Part shown: positions 16,894-25,502 of the stretch, piece by piece | How the letters are laid out: the number at the start of each line of letters is the position of its first letter | Position numbering within the stretch: position 1 is the stretch's first letter | Source: Ferrovibrio terrae_B | GTDB lineage: Bacteria > Pseudomonadota > Alphaproteobacteria > Ferrovibrionales > Ferrovibrionaceae | Assembly: GCF_943371255.1 (NCBI RefSeq) | Contig: NZ_CALRUC010000003.1 | Location: 1-64,000 of the forward strand | Direction: 5' to 3' | Length of the DNA stretch: 64,000 bases | Made by a program: the position numbers and the translations under genes | The notes under the pieces: model-generated | The model's database searches: none | Told to the model about the DNA's origin: nothing | The model's input: the letters and a program-made list of their open reading frames with translations, nothing else

Positions 16894-16920
16894 TGCGGAC
16901 AGTGTCGCGCACCGTCCGCA
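16894..16920. promoter_or_regulatory. inverted repeat in the BASS/EamA divergent promoter
   Basis: Arms TGCGGACAGTG (16894-16904) and CACCGTCCGCA (16910-16920) pair with a single mismatch around a 5-base spacer. It lies 33 bp before the BASS gene start and 170 bp before the EamA start, the position of an operator or a leader hairpin. No T-run follows on either strand, so it is not a terminator. Confidence 0.5.
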
Positions 16921-17089
16921 TCACGATACGCGATGCAGGATGCGGTTTCCACGCCTGACCTGGCGCATTGTCTGGGTGCAATCGCAGGGTCGCAATGCTT
17001 CGGCCGGCACCGTAGCATCACCCGATGCCCCCGCCAGACCGGCATGCCATGCTGCAGTCGAAGCCCAGATATCCAGGATCAGTATCCCG

Positions 17090-17998
17090 ATGACCGTCGC
17101 CGCCGCCGTCCAGCCCCGCCCGCTGATAATCGAACTCCTGCTGCTGGCCACGCTGGCGACGCTGTGGGGTGCCTCCTATACCTTCATCAAGCTGGGTGTG
17201 CAGACCATTCCGCCGGTGACGCTGATCGCGGCCCGCACGGTGATCGCCGGCAGCCTGCTGTTGCTGATCCTGCGCCTGCGCGGGATCAGCCTGCCGCGCG
17301 ATGCCGCCACCTGGCGGCATCTGGCGATCCAGGCCTGCATCAATTCGGTGCTGCCCTTCACCCTGATCGCCTGGGCCGAGACCCGTATCGAGGCCGGCCT
17401 GGCGACGATCCTGAATGCCACCACACCGATCTTCGCTTTCCTGATCACCTGGGCGATCACGCGGCATGAAGCGGTCTCGGCCCGCAAGCTGTTTGGCACC
17501 ATCATGGGGCTTGGCGGCGTCTGCCTGATTATCGGCGTCGGCGTATTCACCGATCTGGGTAATGATTTGTGGGGCCAGCTGGCCATGCTGCTGGCCTCGC
17601 TGTCCTACGGTGCCGCGGCCATCTACGGCCACAATTTCAAGCATCTCGATTCGATGGTGCCGGCAACCGGATCGCTGCTCTGCGGTGCCGTGATGATGGT
17701 GCCGCTCAGCCTGATCGTCGATCAGCCCTGGACGCTGCAGCCATCGCAGGCGTCAATGCTGGCACTGATCGGCCTGTCCGTCTTCTCCACCGCGCTGGCC
17801 TTTGTGATCTACTTCCGCCTGGTGCGGACCCTGGGTTCGGTCGGCACCACATCGCAGGCCTATCTGCGCATCCCGATCGGTGTCGGCATCGGCGTCGTGT
17901 TCCTGGGCGAGAGCCTGGCCGGCTCGGCCTGGATCGGCCTGATCTTCGTGATCGTTGGCGTGGCAGCCATGTCGCTGCCGGCACGCAGCAAAGCGTGA
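17090..17998 (+). CDS. EamA (DMT superfamily) permease
   Basis: A 302-aa inner-membrane protein with ten predicted segments formed by two EamA repeats (about 15-145 and 160-295). The first repeat has LLATLWGASYTFIKLG and AETRIEAGLATILNATTPIF, and the second ALAFVIYFRLVRTLGSVGTTSQAYLRIPIGVGIGVVFLGE, both typical of RhaT/EamA metabolite exporters. The ATG at 17090 is preceded by AGGA at 12 bases; upstream open frame lacks a plausible N-terminus. Substrate unknown; family members export amino acids or other metabolites. It converges with the PAS_5 gene (4 bp apart). Confidence 0.92.
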   Translation: MTVAAAVQPRPLIIELLLLATLATLWGASYTFIKLGVQTIPPVTLIAARTVIAGSLLLLILRLRGISLPRDAATWRHLAIQACINSVLPFTLIAWAETRIEAGLATILNATTPIFAFLITWAITRHEAVSARKLFGTIMGLGGVCLIIGVGVFTDLGNDLWGQLAMLLASLSYGAAAIYGHNFKHLDSMVPATGSLLCGAVMMVPLSLIVDQPWTLQPSQASMLALIGLSVFSTALAFVIYFRLVRTLGSVGTTSQAYLRIPIGVGIGVVFLGESLAGSAWIGLIFVIVGVAAMSLPARSKA

Positions 17999-18002
17999 CC
18001 GT

Positions 18003-18491
18003 TCACGCGGCTTCGGCGGTATCCGACAGGTAAAGCGCGCCGAGAATCTTGGTCACGACACCGCCTTCCATCAGCGGCAGCGCCAGCTTGTCGACCTGCA
18101 GGTATTCACGGGCCGAGGGGCTGATGCGCGAGGCATAGACCGGTGCGCCGACACGCACCACCTGGCGATACTCATCCAGCGGCTTGTCGCCGATCCGGCC
18201 CGCCGCATCGCTGACCGTCTTGCCCGTCAGGTCGAAACCGAAAATTCCGACCAGTGCCGTACCGTAGAGGCGATAGCGGTATTCATCGTTATCGAGACAA
18301 TCGAGCAGCATCAGATGGCCGAACCACGGCCGCAGTTCTTCCAGCGTGAAATCGCTGCGCGGCGGTGCCTGTCGGCTGCCCCGCTTGGCATTCCACAGAT
18401 CGTATAGCGCACGCAGTTTGGGGTGGGTGATGGCGACATCGGTCATGTCGTCATGATAGGTGAAAATCCGGCGTTTGAACTGCATGATCAT
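18003..18491 (-). CDS. PAS_5-type PAS domain protein
   Basis: A 162-aa cytosolic protein whose body (HPKLRALYDLWNAKRGSRQAPPRSDFTLEELRPWFGHLMLLDCLDNDEYRYRLYGTALVGIFGFDLTGKTV) matches the PAS_5 family (PF07310), found mainly in alphaproteobacteria as stand-alone sensor-like proteins of unknown function. There is no attached output domain. GAGG seven bases before the first ATG supports the start at 18491. It shares a 328-bp upstream region with the ferredoxin reductase gene. Confidence 0.88.
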   Translation of the reverse strand: MIMQFKRRIFTYHDDMTDVAITHPKLRALYDLWNAKRGSRQAPPRSDFTLEELRPWFGHLMLLDCLDNDEYRYRLYGTALVGIFGFDLTGKTVSDAAGRIGDKPLDEYRQVVRVGAPVYASRISPSAREYLQVDKLALPLMEGGVVTKILGALYLSDTAEAA

Positions 18492-18819
18492 CGGAGCACC
18501 TCGGCTGCTCGCTGAATCAGATGCCTGGCATCTGTTCCGGACAGCAGAGCGAAGGATGAACGACTATACCCAGTGGTTTTTCGGTTCGATCACAGCCTGA
18601 GCGCGAAAAATTTGATAACCGTCCGCTCAGCCAGCGAACCTCGGCTTTGAGCCCGTCTGGGGCTTCTGCGGCATCAAAGCCGGAGCCCGGCGCCGAATCG
18701 CCCGTTTTCCGGCCCGCCGCAGGGTAGCCCTGCCGCCCGGAAGCCGTTAAATAACCTGCCTTACCCCTTCAGGCCGCCTGGGCCTTGGGCCTGTCAACGG
18801 CACGGATACGTCCGCAGCA
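18492..18819. other. gene-free divergent promoter region with a hairpin
   Basis: Between the PAS_5 gene and the ferredoxin reductase gene. No open frame with codon character was seen. It contains an 8-bp inverted repeat GGCTTTGA/TCAAAGCC (18643-18650 with 18674-18681) enclosing a GCCC/GGGC pair, which could form a hairpin in the reductase leader. No T-run follows it. Confidence 0.5.
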
Positions 18820-19857
18820 ATGACCACGCAGAAAACAGATGTCGCCATCATCGGCGCCGGTCCGGTCGGCCTGTTTGCCATTTTCGAATGCGGCATGGTG
18901 GGCCTGACCTGTCATGTGATCGATGCCCTGGATGCCATCGGTGGCCAGTGCAGCGCGCTGTATCCTGAAAAGCCGATCTACGACATTCCCGGCTTTCCGC
19001 GTATCAGCGGCGCCGGCCTGGTGGAACAGCTGGAGCAGCAGAGCGCACCATTCAAGCCGGTCTATCATCTGGGCCAGTGCGTGGAAAAAATCGAACAGCC
19101 GCACGGCAATGGCCGCGGCTTCCGGCTGACGACATCGAAAGGCCGCGTGATCGAGGCCGGCGCGGTCATCATCGCCGCCGGCGCCGGCGCCTTCGGTCCC
19201 AATCGTCCGCCACTGGAGAATATCACGGCCTTTGAAGGCCAGCCCGGCGGCAGCGGCGTACATTACCTGGTGCGGCGCGCTGAGGATTTCCGCGCCCGCA
19301 AGATCGTGATTGCCGGCGGCGGCGACAGCGCGGTGGACTGGGCGCTGGCCCTGCATGGTATCGCCAGCCAGATCTGGTTTGTGCATCGGCGCGACCAGTT
19401 CCGCGCCGCGCCCGACAGCGTCGCCAAGCTGCGCGCCCTCAACGGCCATGGCCTCGATATCGTGGTGCCCTACCAGCTGGATTCACTGGATGGCGGCAAC
19501 GGCGTGCTGACCGGGGTGACGGTGAAATCGCTGGTCGGCGACAGCAAGCGGCTGCCCGCCGATGCCCTGCTCGCTTTCTTCGGCCTGAAGAGCGATCTCG
19601 GCCCCATCGCGCAATGGGGCATTGCACTGGAGCGCCATCATCTGCCCGTCGATCCGGCCACCTGCCAGACTTCGGTGCCCGGCATCTTTGCCATTGGCGA
19701 TGTCGCCACCTATCGCGGCAAACTGAAACTGATACTGACCGGCTTCGCCGAGGCCGCATCGGCCGCCCATGCCATCTACCCGCTGCTGCATGGCGGCCAG
19801 CCGCTGCATTTCGAGTATTCGACCTCGAAGGGCACGCCCGGCAATCCCAAAGCCTAG
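18820..19857 (+). CDS. ferredoxin/flavodoxin-NADP+ reductase, thioredoxin-reductase type
   Basis: A 345-aa FAD enzyme of the TrxR-like FNR type, passing electrons between NADPH and ferredoxin. FAD motif IIGAGPVGLFAIFECGM at 10-26, the characteristic GGQCSALYPEKPIYDIPGFP, NADPH motif VIAGGGDSAVDWALAL and the C-terminal FAD loop GIFAIGDVATYRGKLKLILTGFAEAASAAH are present. The CxxC redox pair of true thioredoxin reductases is absent, as expected for this group. Its stop codon overlaps the stop of the convergent acyl-CoA ligase by 2-4 bp. Confidence 0.94.
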   Translation: MTTQKTDVAIIGAGPVGLFAIFECGMVGLTCHVIDALDAIGGQCSALYPEKPIYDIPGFPRISGAGLVEQLEQQSAPFKPVYHLGQCVEKIEQPHGNGRGFRLTTSKGRVIEAGAVIIAAGAGAFGPNRPPLENITAFEGQPGGSGVHYLVRRAEDFRARKIVIAGGGDSAVDWALALHGIASQIWFVHRRDQFRAAPDSVAKLRALNGHGLDIVVPYQLDSLDGGNGVLTGVTVKSLVGDSKRLPADALLAFFGLKSDLGPIAQWGIALERHHLPVDPATCQTSVPGIFAIGDVATYRGKLKLILTGFAEAASAAHAIYPLLHGGQPLHFEYSTSKGTPGNPKA

Positions 19858-21410
19858 ACGATACGACTGGTGCGGTTGCCCCAGTAGCGATCCTTGATCA
19901 GGCGCTTGTAGAGCTTGCCGGTGGCGTGGCGCGGCAGGGCTTCCTCGAAATCGATCGAGCGCGGGCATTTGATGCTGGCCAGATGCTGGCGACAAAAAGC
20001 CAGCAGTTCCTCGGCCAGTGCCGGCCCAGCATCCGCCATGCTGACCGGCTGCACGACGGCTTTCACCTCTTCGCCGAAATCTTCATTGGGCACGCCGATC
20101 ACCGCCACATCGGCGACCTTGGGATGCTCGATCAGCACATTTTCGGCTTCCTGCGGATAGATGTTCACGCCGCCGGAAATGATCATGAAAGCCTTGCGGT
20201 CGGTCAGGTAGAGATAGCCTTCCGCATCGAGATAACCGACATCGCCCAGTGTGCTCCAGCCCTTGTCGTTGAAGGCCTGCTGCGTCTTGCCGTCATCGTT
20301 GTGATAGGTGAAGGGTTGCCCGTTGGCGAAATAAACCAGGCCGGACTCGCCCACGCCCAGTTCCGCACCGCTTTCGTCATCGACGATATGCAGGTCGCCA
20401 ATGATGGCGCGGCCGACCGACCCCTTATGCCCCACCCATTCCTGGCTGGTGATGAAAGTCATGCCATTGCCTTCGGAGGCAGCGTAATACTCGAACAGCA
20501 CCGGCCCCCACCAGTCGATCATCTGCTGCTTGGTGGCGGCCGAGACCGGCCCGGCACCGTGGATGGCGACGCGGTGCGAACTGAGGTCATAACGGCTGCG
20601 CACCTCCGGCGGCAGTTTCAGCATGCGCACGAACATGGTCGGCACCCAGTTGCTGTGCGTGACCTTGTATTTTTCGATCAGGCGCAGGGACTCTTCGGCA
20701 TCGAAACCCTGCATGATCACCAGCGTGCCGCCGACCTTCGATACCAGCATGCAGTACCGCAAGGGCGCAGCATGGTAGAGCGGCGCCGGCGACAGATAGA
20801 CCATGTCCGGTCCATAGCCATAAAGGCTGTAGCCGTTGTCGACGAAGTAGCTGCGCGCGCCAACGGGGTCGCCATTGATCGGCCGCTTGATGCCCTTGGG
20901 CTTGCCGGTGGTGCCCGATGAATACAGCATGTCGCGGCCCTGCATCTCGTCGGCAATCGGCGTCGCCGGCATGGCCGCCACGGCAGCTTCCCAGCTGTCA
21001 TAGCCGTCTGCCGTGCCGCCGATCATGAAGAAGCGCTCGACGCCCTTGCACTGGGCCCGCAACTCCGCCGCCATATCCTGGAAATCGGCAGTAATCACCA
21101 GCACGCGGGCGCCAGAATCGCTGACGACATAAGCGATCTCAGGCGCACTCAAGCGGGTGCTGATCGGTGTGTAATACAGCCCTGCCCGGTCGGCGCCGAA
21201 GCAGACTTCGAAGAATTCCGGTCGGTTCTCGATCACCAGCGCCATATGGCTGCGATGGCCGAGCCCGAGCTTGCGGAACAGGTGAGCAGCACGGTTGGAG
21301 GCCGCTTCCAGCTGGCCGAAGGTGGTGATCTCTCCTGTTTCCGCGATGACAATTGCCGGCTTGTCGGGCGCCTTCCGGGCATGTTCGGTGATGTAGACCA
21401 AATTCGACAA
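19854..21410 (-). CDS. AMP-dependent acyl-CoA synthetase
   Basis: A 518-aa ANL-family ligase that activates a carboxylate as acyl-AMP and transfers it to CoA. The P-loop MLYSSGTTGKPKGIK, the EYYAASEGNGMTFI A5-like motif, STLGDVGYLDAEGYLYLTDRKAFMIISGGVNIYPQE hinge region and catalytic-lysine region HATGKLYKR are intact. The start is a TTG at 21410, one base after the stop of the upstream ligase gene, with AAGGA about nine bases before it, implying coupled translation. Sequence resembles fatty or cyclohexane-carboxylate ligases, but substrate is not decided. Confidence 0.92.
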   Translation of the reverse strand: MSNLVYITEHARKAPDKPAIVIAETGEITTFGQLEAASNRAAHLFRKLGLGHRSHMALVIENRPEFFEVCFGADRAGLYYTPISTRLSAPEIAYVVSDSGARVLVITADFQDMAAELRAQCKGVERFFMIGGTADGYDSWEAAVAAMPATPIADEMQGRDMLYSSGTTGKPKGIKRPINGDPVGARSYFVDNGYSLYGYGPDMVYLSPAPLYHAAPLRYCMLVSKVGGTLVIMQGFDAEESLRLIEKYKVTHSNWVPTMFVRMLKLPPEVRSRYDLSSHRVAIHGAGPVSAATKQQMIDWWGPVLFEYYAASEGNGMTFITSQEWVGHKGSVGRAIIGDLHIVDDESGAELGVGESGLVYFANGQPFTYHNDDGKTQQAFNDKGWSTLGDVGYLDAEGYLYLTDRKAFMIISGGVNIYPQEAENVLIEHPKVADVAVIGVPNEDFGEEVKAVVQPVSMADAGPALAEELLAFCRQHLASIKCPRSIDFEEALPRHATGKLYKRLIKDRYWGNRTSRIV

Positions 21411-21411
21411 A

Positions 21412-22944
21412 TCAGGCTTCCTTCTGCAATGCGGCGCGCAACTCAGTCTTCAGTACCTTGCCATAATTGTTCTTCGGCAGCGCCGTCACGAAACGGTACT
21501 GTTTGGGCCGCTTGAAGCGGGCGATATGATCCAGGCAGAGCGCATCCAGCGCCTCTACTGTCGGTGCCGCACTGTTCTTTGCCACCACAAAGGCAACCAC
21601 CTCCTCGCCCCAGTCGGCATGCGGCTTGCCCACCACCGACACTTCATCGACATCGGGATGGCGCAGCAGCACTTCCTCCACCTCGCGCGGATAGATGTTG
21701 CTGCCGCCGGAAATGATCATGTCCTTCGAGCGGTCCTTGAGCGTCAGGAAGCCATCATCATCCAGGCTGCCGACATCGCCGGTATGCAGCCAGCCGCCGC
21801 GCAATGCCTGCGCCGTGGCGTCCGGGTTGCGCCAGTAACCGGCCATCACCACCGGGCCGCGACAGATCACCTCGCCCACTTCGCCATTGGGCAGCGGGTT
21901 ATCTTCAGCATCGACCACGCGCACCTCGACATCGGTGCGCACCGCACCGGCCGAGCCGAGCCGGGCGAGATAGCGCGGATGGCCATCATCGACATGCATG
22001 CGCTTGTCCATGCCGGTGATGGTCATCGGCGCCTCGCCCTGGCCATAGATCTGCGCCAGTTTCGGCCCCAGCACCCGCATGGCCGCCTGCAGGTCGGCGA
22101 CATACATCGGCCCGCCGCCATAGACGATTGTTTTCAGATTGGTGGTATCGGCACCGGCGATCTGCGGCGCATGGATCAGGCGATGCACCATGGTGGGTGC
22201 AAAGAAGAAGCTGCAGCCCGGCCAGTGCGCAATCAGATCCAGCGTCTCGGCCGGATCGAAGCCGCCGGATTCCGGGATCACCTGATTGGCGCCACGCGCC
22301 ACATGCGGCAGACCATACAGGCCGGAGCCATGGCTGATCGGGGCGCAGTGGATGATGCAATCCTGCGGATCGATATGATCAACATCGGCGAAGTAGTTCA
22401 TCACCGCAGCCCACAGATTGCGATGGGTCAGCATGGCGCCCTTGGGCCGGCCGGTGGTACCCGAGGTATAGAACAGCCAGGCCAGATCGTCGGGCGCCAC
22501 CTCAGCCATCGGCAGGGCGGGCGCGTCATACAGTGCGGCATAGGCCGGCGCTTCCATGACGATCAGGCGCTGCAGGCTCGGGATATCTTTGGCCAGCGGC
22601 GTCAGATCATCGGCCAAGGCAGCGGAAACGATTGCCAGCTTGGCCTCGGCATTCTCGATAATCCAGGCAACCTCGCGCGCATGCAGCTTGGCATTTACCG
22701 GGACGGCGGCAATGCCGGCATGCCAGAGCGCGAACATCAGTTCCCAGTATTCGGGGCAGTTCTTGAGCAGCAGCGCCACGCGGTCGCCACGCTGCAGCTT
22801 GCCGGCAGCAATCAGGCCGGCAGCCAGCCGCGGCACCCGCTGACCCATCTCGGCATAGCTGAGCCGCACGGCACGGCCGACCGACAAGGCCGGCCGCTCA
22901 CCCCAGATTTTCGCTGCACGATGCAGCAGATGCGCCAGATTCAT
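21412..22944 (-). CDS. long-chain-type acyl-CoA synthetase
   Basis: A 510-aa ANL ligase distinct from its downstream neighbour. P-loop LAWLFYTSGTTGRPKGAML, IYGQGEAPMTITGM, WLHTGDVGSLDDDGFLTLKDRSKDMIISGGSNIYPREVEE and the C-terminal catalytic Lys in KNNYGKVLK are present. The start at 22944 (MNLAHLLHRAAKIWGERPALS) is the natural N-terminus; the open frame beyond is spurious. The two adjacent ligase genes form an operon and may act on related acids, for example in fatty acid or aromatic acid breakdown. No beta-oxidation gene is next to them. Confidence 0.93.
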   Translation of the reverse strand: MNLAHLLHRAAKIWGERPALSVGRAVRLSYAEMGQRVPRLAAGLIAAGKLQRGDRVALLLKNCPEYWELMFALWHAGIAAVPVNAKLHAREVAWIIENAEAKLAIVSAALADDLTPLAKDIPSLQRLIVMEAPAYAALYDAPALPMAEVAPDDLAWLFYTSGTTGRPKGAMLTHRNLWAAVMNYFADVDHIDPQDCIIHCAPISHGSGLYGLPHVARGANQVIPESGGFDPAETLDLIAHWPGCSFFFAPTMVHRLIHAPQIAGADTTNLKTIVYGGGPMYVADLQAAMRVLGPKLAQIYGQGEAPMTITGMDKRMHVDDGHPRYLARLGSAGAVRTDVEVRVVDAEDNPLPNGEVGEVICRGPVVMAGYWRNPDATAQALRGGWLHTGDVGSLDDDGFLTLKDRSKDMIISGGSNIYPREVEEVLLRHPDVDEVSVVGKPHADWGEEVVAFVVAKNSAAPTVEALDALCLDHIARFKRPKQYRFVTALPKNNYGKVLKTELRAALQKEA

Positions 22945-23018
22945 GGTCGCCCCGGACTGTTTCCTCCGGACCATGTTACGCAAACCCGATCTGGGCCAAC
23001 AGGCCCCGGCGCACCACA

Positions 23019-23050
23019 CAAACAAAAGCGGCGCCGATCAACGGCGCCGC
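23019..23050 (-). terminator. Rho-independent terminator of olsB
   Basis: A perfect 9-bp stem GCGGCGCCG/CGGCGCCGC (23028-23036 with 23042-23050, 5-nt loop) lies 26 bp after the olsB-like stop; on the minus strand it is followed by TTTTGTTTG. Confidence 0.85.
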
Positions 23051-23076
23051 GGGTATCAGTCCGGTATTTACGCCGA

Positions 23077-23946
23077 TCAGGCGTGGTATTCGGTCACGAT
23101 CAGGCCTTCATCGGCCGAGAAGCGGTTCTGGTATTTCGGGGCGATGCGATCCACCGGAAGCAGGATGAAGACGTCGGTGGTGCCGAACTGCTGGTCGATC
23201 ACCGCGCCGTCGCCAATATAGGCGCCGAGGCGAAGGTAGCCCTTGATCAGCGGCGGCAGCGCATGGAGGGCGGCACGCGGATTGACCTGGTCGGCCGGCA
23301 TCAGGTTCATCGAAACGAACCGCTCCGGCAGGGCGCGCACCCGCCATTCCGGCGGCGGCAAGTGATTGTGGTGCAGGTAGCTCAGCGCCAGCGCATGGTC
23401 TTGCGGGTTGGTGCCCGGGAAGGAGGCGCAGCCGAACATGAAGCTGATGCCATGATCGGCGACATAGGTGGAGATGCCGCGCCAGAGCAGCTGGATCGTT
23501 GCATTGGTGCGGTAGTCGCGATGCACGCAGGACCGGCCGAGTTCCAGCAGGCCGCCACCGGCACCGACATAATCGAGCATAATTTGCAGGTCGTATTCCG
23601 ACGAGGAATAGAAGCCGCCATGCAGCTCAGCCATCTGTCGGCGCAACAGCCGATAGGTGCCAACCACCTGCTCGCCTTCAGGGCGGCGGCGATCGAATAC
23701 CATGAGATGGTCACACAGCCGATCGAACTGGTCGAAGTCGAGACCGAGGCGGGCCATCTCCGGCGAAGGCTCGGCTGCCATTTCCTCGTAAAACACCTGA
23801 TAGCGCAGACGCTGCGCCGCGGCGATGTCGTCGGGGCTGCGGGTCAGACGCACTTCGAACCGGCCATCGGCAGACGTGCACTGCCAACCGCTGCGGGACG
23901 CGCGGGGCTGTGGGATGGCCGATGGAACGGAGAGTGGCAACTGCAT
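23077..23946 (-). CDS. olsB: OlsB-type L-ornithine N-alpha-acyltransferase
   Basis: A 289-aa GNAT-fold acyltransferase of the OlsB family, which attaches a 3-hydroxy fatty acid from ACP to ornithine, giving lyso-ornithine lipid. Marks are RLRYQVFYEEMAAEPSPEM, DFDQFDRLCDHLMVFDR, GTYRLLR, ELGRSCVHRDYRTNATIQLLWRGI, and FMFGCASFPGTNP. A GGAG lies seven bases before the ATG at 23946; in-frame alternatives are 23952 and a GTG at 23973. The usual partner OlsA (O-acyltransferase) is not beside it. An inverted repeat sits 40-57 bp upstream, so expression may be regulated; in many bacteria ornithine lipids rise on phosphate starvation. Confidence 0.88.
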   Translation of the reverse strand: MQLPLSVPSAIPQPRASRSGWQCTSADGRFEVRLTRSPDDIAAAQRLRYQVFYEEMAAEPSPEMARLGLDFDQFDRLCDHLMVFDRRRPEGEQVVGTYRLLRRQMAELHGGFYSSSEYDLQIMLDYVGAGGGLLELGRSCVHRDYRTNATIQLLWRGISTYVADHGISFMFGCASFPGTNPQDHALALSYLHHNHLPPPEWRVRALPERFVSMNLMPADQVNPRAALHALPPLIKGYLRLGAYIGDGAVIDQQFGTTDVFILLPVDRIAPKYQNRFSADEGLIVTEYHA

Positions 23947-23985
23947 GTTCATGCTCCGACTATCGCTATACACGATGATGCAATA

Positions 23986-24003
23986 GTGTCAAATCTATGA
24001 CAC
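23986..24003. promoter_or_regulatory. inverted repeat upstream of olsB
   Basis: GTGTCA (23986-23991) and TGACAC (23998-24003) are exact reverse complements six bases apart in an AT-rich stretch about 40 bp before the olsB start, where a promoter is expected. The shape fits a dimeric regulator site. The first arm on the minus strand could also overlap a -35 element. Confidence 0.45.
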
Positions 24004-24113
24004 ATATATTAAAACGCGTATTCGAAGAAAATATGTTGCGGTTGGCAGCCCGCTGCAACCACAAAATGTTGTGCCTCAGCCGACTCGCGGCAGACCTGTA
24101 ATCCGGGCTCGGC

Positions 24114-25499
24114 TCAATCCTCGGCTGTCAGCGCGGAAGCGCCGCTGCGGCGGGCATCCAGCCGCGTTTCAGCGCCGCGCCGGGTCAGCCAGGCCAGCAG
24201 GGCGAGGCCCGGCAGGGCGGCCAGGGTGGTCAGAACGAAGAATGCCGGCCAGCCGAAGGCACCGGCCAGGAAACCGGCATAGGACGACAGCAAAGTGCGC
24301 GCCACCGCCGTCAGCGACGACAGCAGGGCATATTGCGTGGCCGTGTAAGCAACATCGCAGAGCGCCGAGAGATAGGCGACCAGCACCGCCGTGCCCATGC
24401 CGCTGGCAAGATTTTCCACCCCCACCGTCAGCGCCAGGAACCACAGATCATGGCCACGCATGGCCAGCACGGCAAACAGCAGGTTCGATCCCATCTGCAG
24501 CAGGCCGCAAACCCAGAGCGCGCGGTAAAGCCCGACCGCCTGCATCAGCCAGCCACCGAGGAAAAGCCCGAGCATGGTGGCGCCAAAGCCGTAGAGCTTG
24601 CCGATCTCGGCGATCTCGGTCTTGGTGAACCCGATATCGAGATAAAAACTGGTGGCCAATACACCGGCCAGGCTGTCGCCCAGCTTGAACAGCATGACGA
24701 ACAACAGGATGCCGACCCAGCCTTTGCGCGACATGAACTGCAGGAAGGGCCCGGCGACGCTGGCATAGAGCCAGGCCATGGCACCGGCGAACGGACCTGA
24801 TAGATGCGGCCGCCGCGCCAGCCAGGCCCGCGCTTCGTTGAAACGTCGTTCGGCATCGCCACGCGGCTGTGCCTGCGGTTCGCCAACCAGCAGCACCGTC
24901 ACGGCACCGATCACCAGCAGGGCCGCCATGGCGAGATAAACCAGCGGCCAGGCAAACTGGTCCGCGAGATATAGCGCCCCGGCCGAGGATACCAGCATGC
25001 CGATGCGATATCCGAAGACGATGGAGGCCGCACCGGCAGCGAGCTGTCGCTGCTCCAGGATTTCGACGCGCCAGGCATCGATCACAATATCCTGCGTGGC
25101 CGAGGCAAAGGCGACCGCAACGGCGCAAAGGGCCGTGACGGCCAGGGCCTGGCCGGGATTGCTGAACGCTAATGCGACAATCGCGGCCATCAAGACGACT
25201 TGCGCGAAGATCAGCCAGCTGCGCCGGCGGCCCAGCCAGCGCGTCAGGATCGGCAATGGCAGACGGTCGACCAGCGGGGCCCAGAGGAATTTCAGCGTAT
25301 AGGGCACGCCGACCAGGGCGAACAGCCCGATGGACTGCAGCGAAACGCCGGATTCTTTCAGCCATGCCTGCAGCGTCTGCCCGGTCAGCGCCAGCGGCAG
25401 GCCGGAAGCAAAGCCTAGCAGCAGAATCGCCAGCACCCGGCGGTCGCGATAGACCGCCAGAGCCGCGAGGGAAGCGGAAACGCGTGTGCCCAGCGCCAC
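24114..25499 (-). CDS. ampG: AmpG family muropeptide permease
   Basis: A 461-aa MFS-type inner-membrane protein that imports anhydromuropeptides for cell-wall recycling. The N-terminus (RRVLAILLLGFASGLPLALTGQTLQAWLKESGVSLQSIGLFALVGVPYTLKFLWAPLVDR), the SATQDIVIDAWRVEIL stretch, and TEIAEIGKLYGFGATMLGLFLGGWLM are AmpG hallmarks. About 12 to 14 segments are seen. It lies 3 bp after prpE on the same strand. AmpG feeds signals that induce beta-lactamases in some species; the class D enzyme in this window is not next to it and no AmpR is seen, so such a link is only a possibility. Confidence 0.93.
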   Translation of the reverse strand: MALGTRVSASLAALAVYRDRRVLAILLLGFASGLPLALTGQTLQAWLKESGVSLQSIGLFALVGVPYTLKFLWAPLVDRLPLPILTRWLGRRRSWLIFAQVVLMAAIVALAFSNPGQALAVTALCAVAVAFASATQDIVIDAWRVEILEQRQLAAGAASIVFGYRIGMLVSSAGALYLADQFAWPLVYLAMAALLVIGAVTVLLVGEPQAQPRGDAERRFNEARAWLARRPHLSGPFAGAMAWLYASVAGPFLQFMSRKGWVGILLFVMLFKLGDSLAGVLATSFYLDIGFTKTEIAEIGKLYGFGATMLGLFLGGWLMQAVGLYRALWVCGLLQMGSNLLFAVLAMRGHDLWFLALTVGVENLASGMGTAVLVAYLSALCDVAYTATQYALLSSLTAVARTLLSSYAGFLAGAFGWPAFFVLTTLAALPGLALLAWLTRRGAETRLDARRSGASALTAED

Positions 25500-25502
25500 C
25501 GA

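Noticed and set aside
21526..24000. Very long open frame on the plus strand (over 800 codons)
   Set aside because: It is antisense to an acyl-CoA ligase and OlsB, both with intact motifs. GC-rich codon bias leaves the opposite strand open; the translation shows no domain.
1399..25499. AmpG and the class D beta-lactamase as an induction circuit
   Set aside because: The genes are 22 kb apart, and no AmpR-type regulator lies beside the beta-lactamase; induction by muropeptides is known for AmpC, not shown for this class here.
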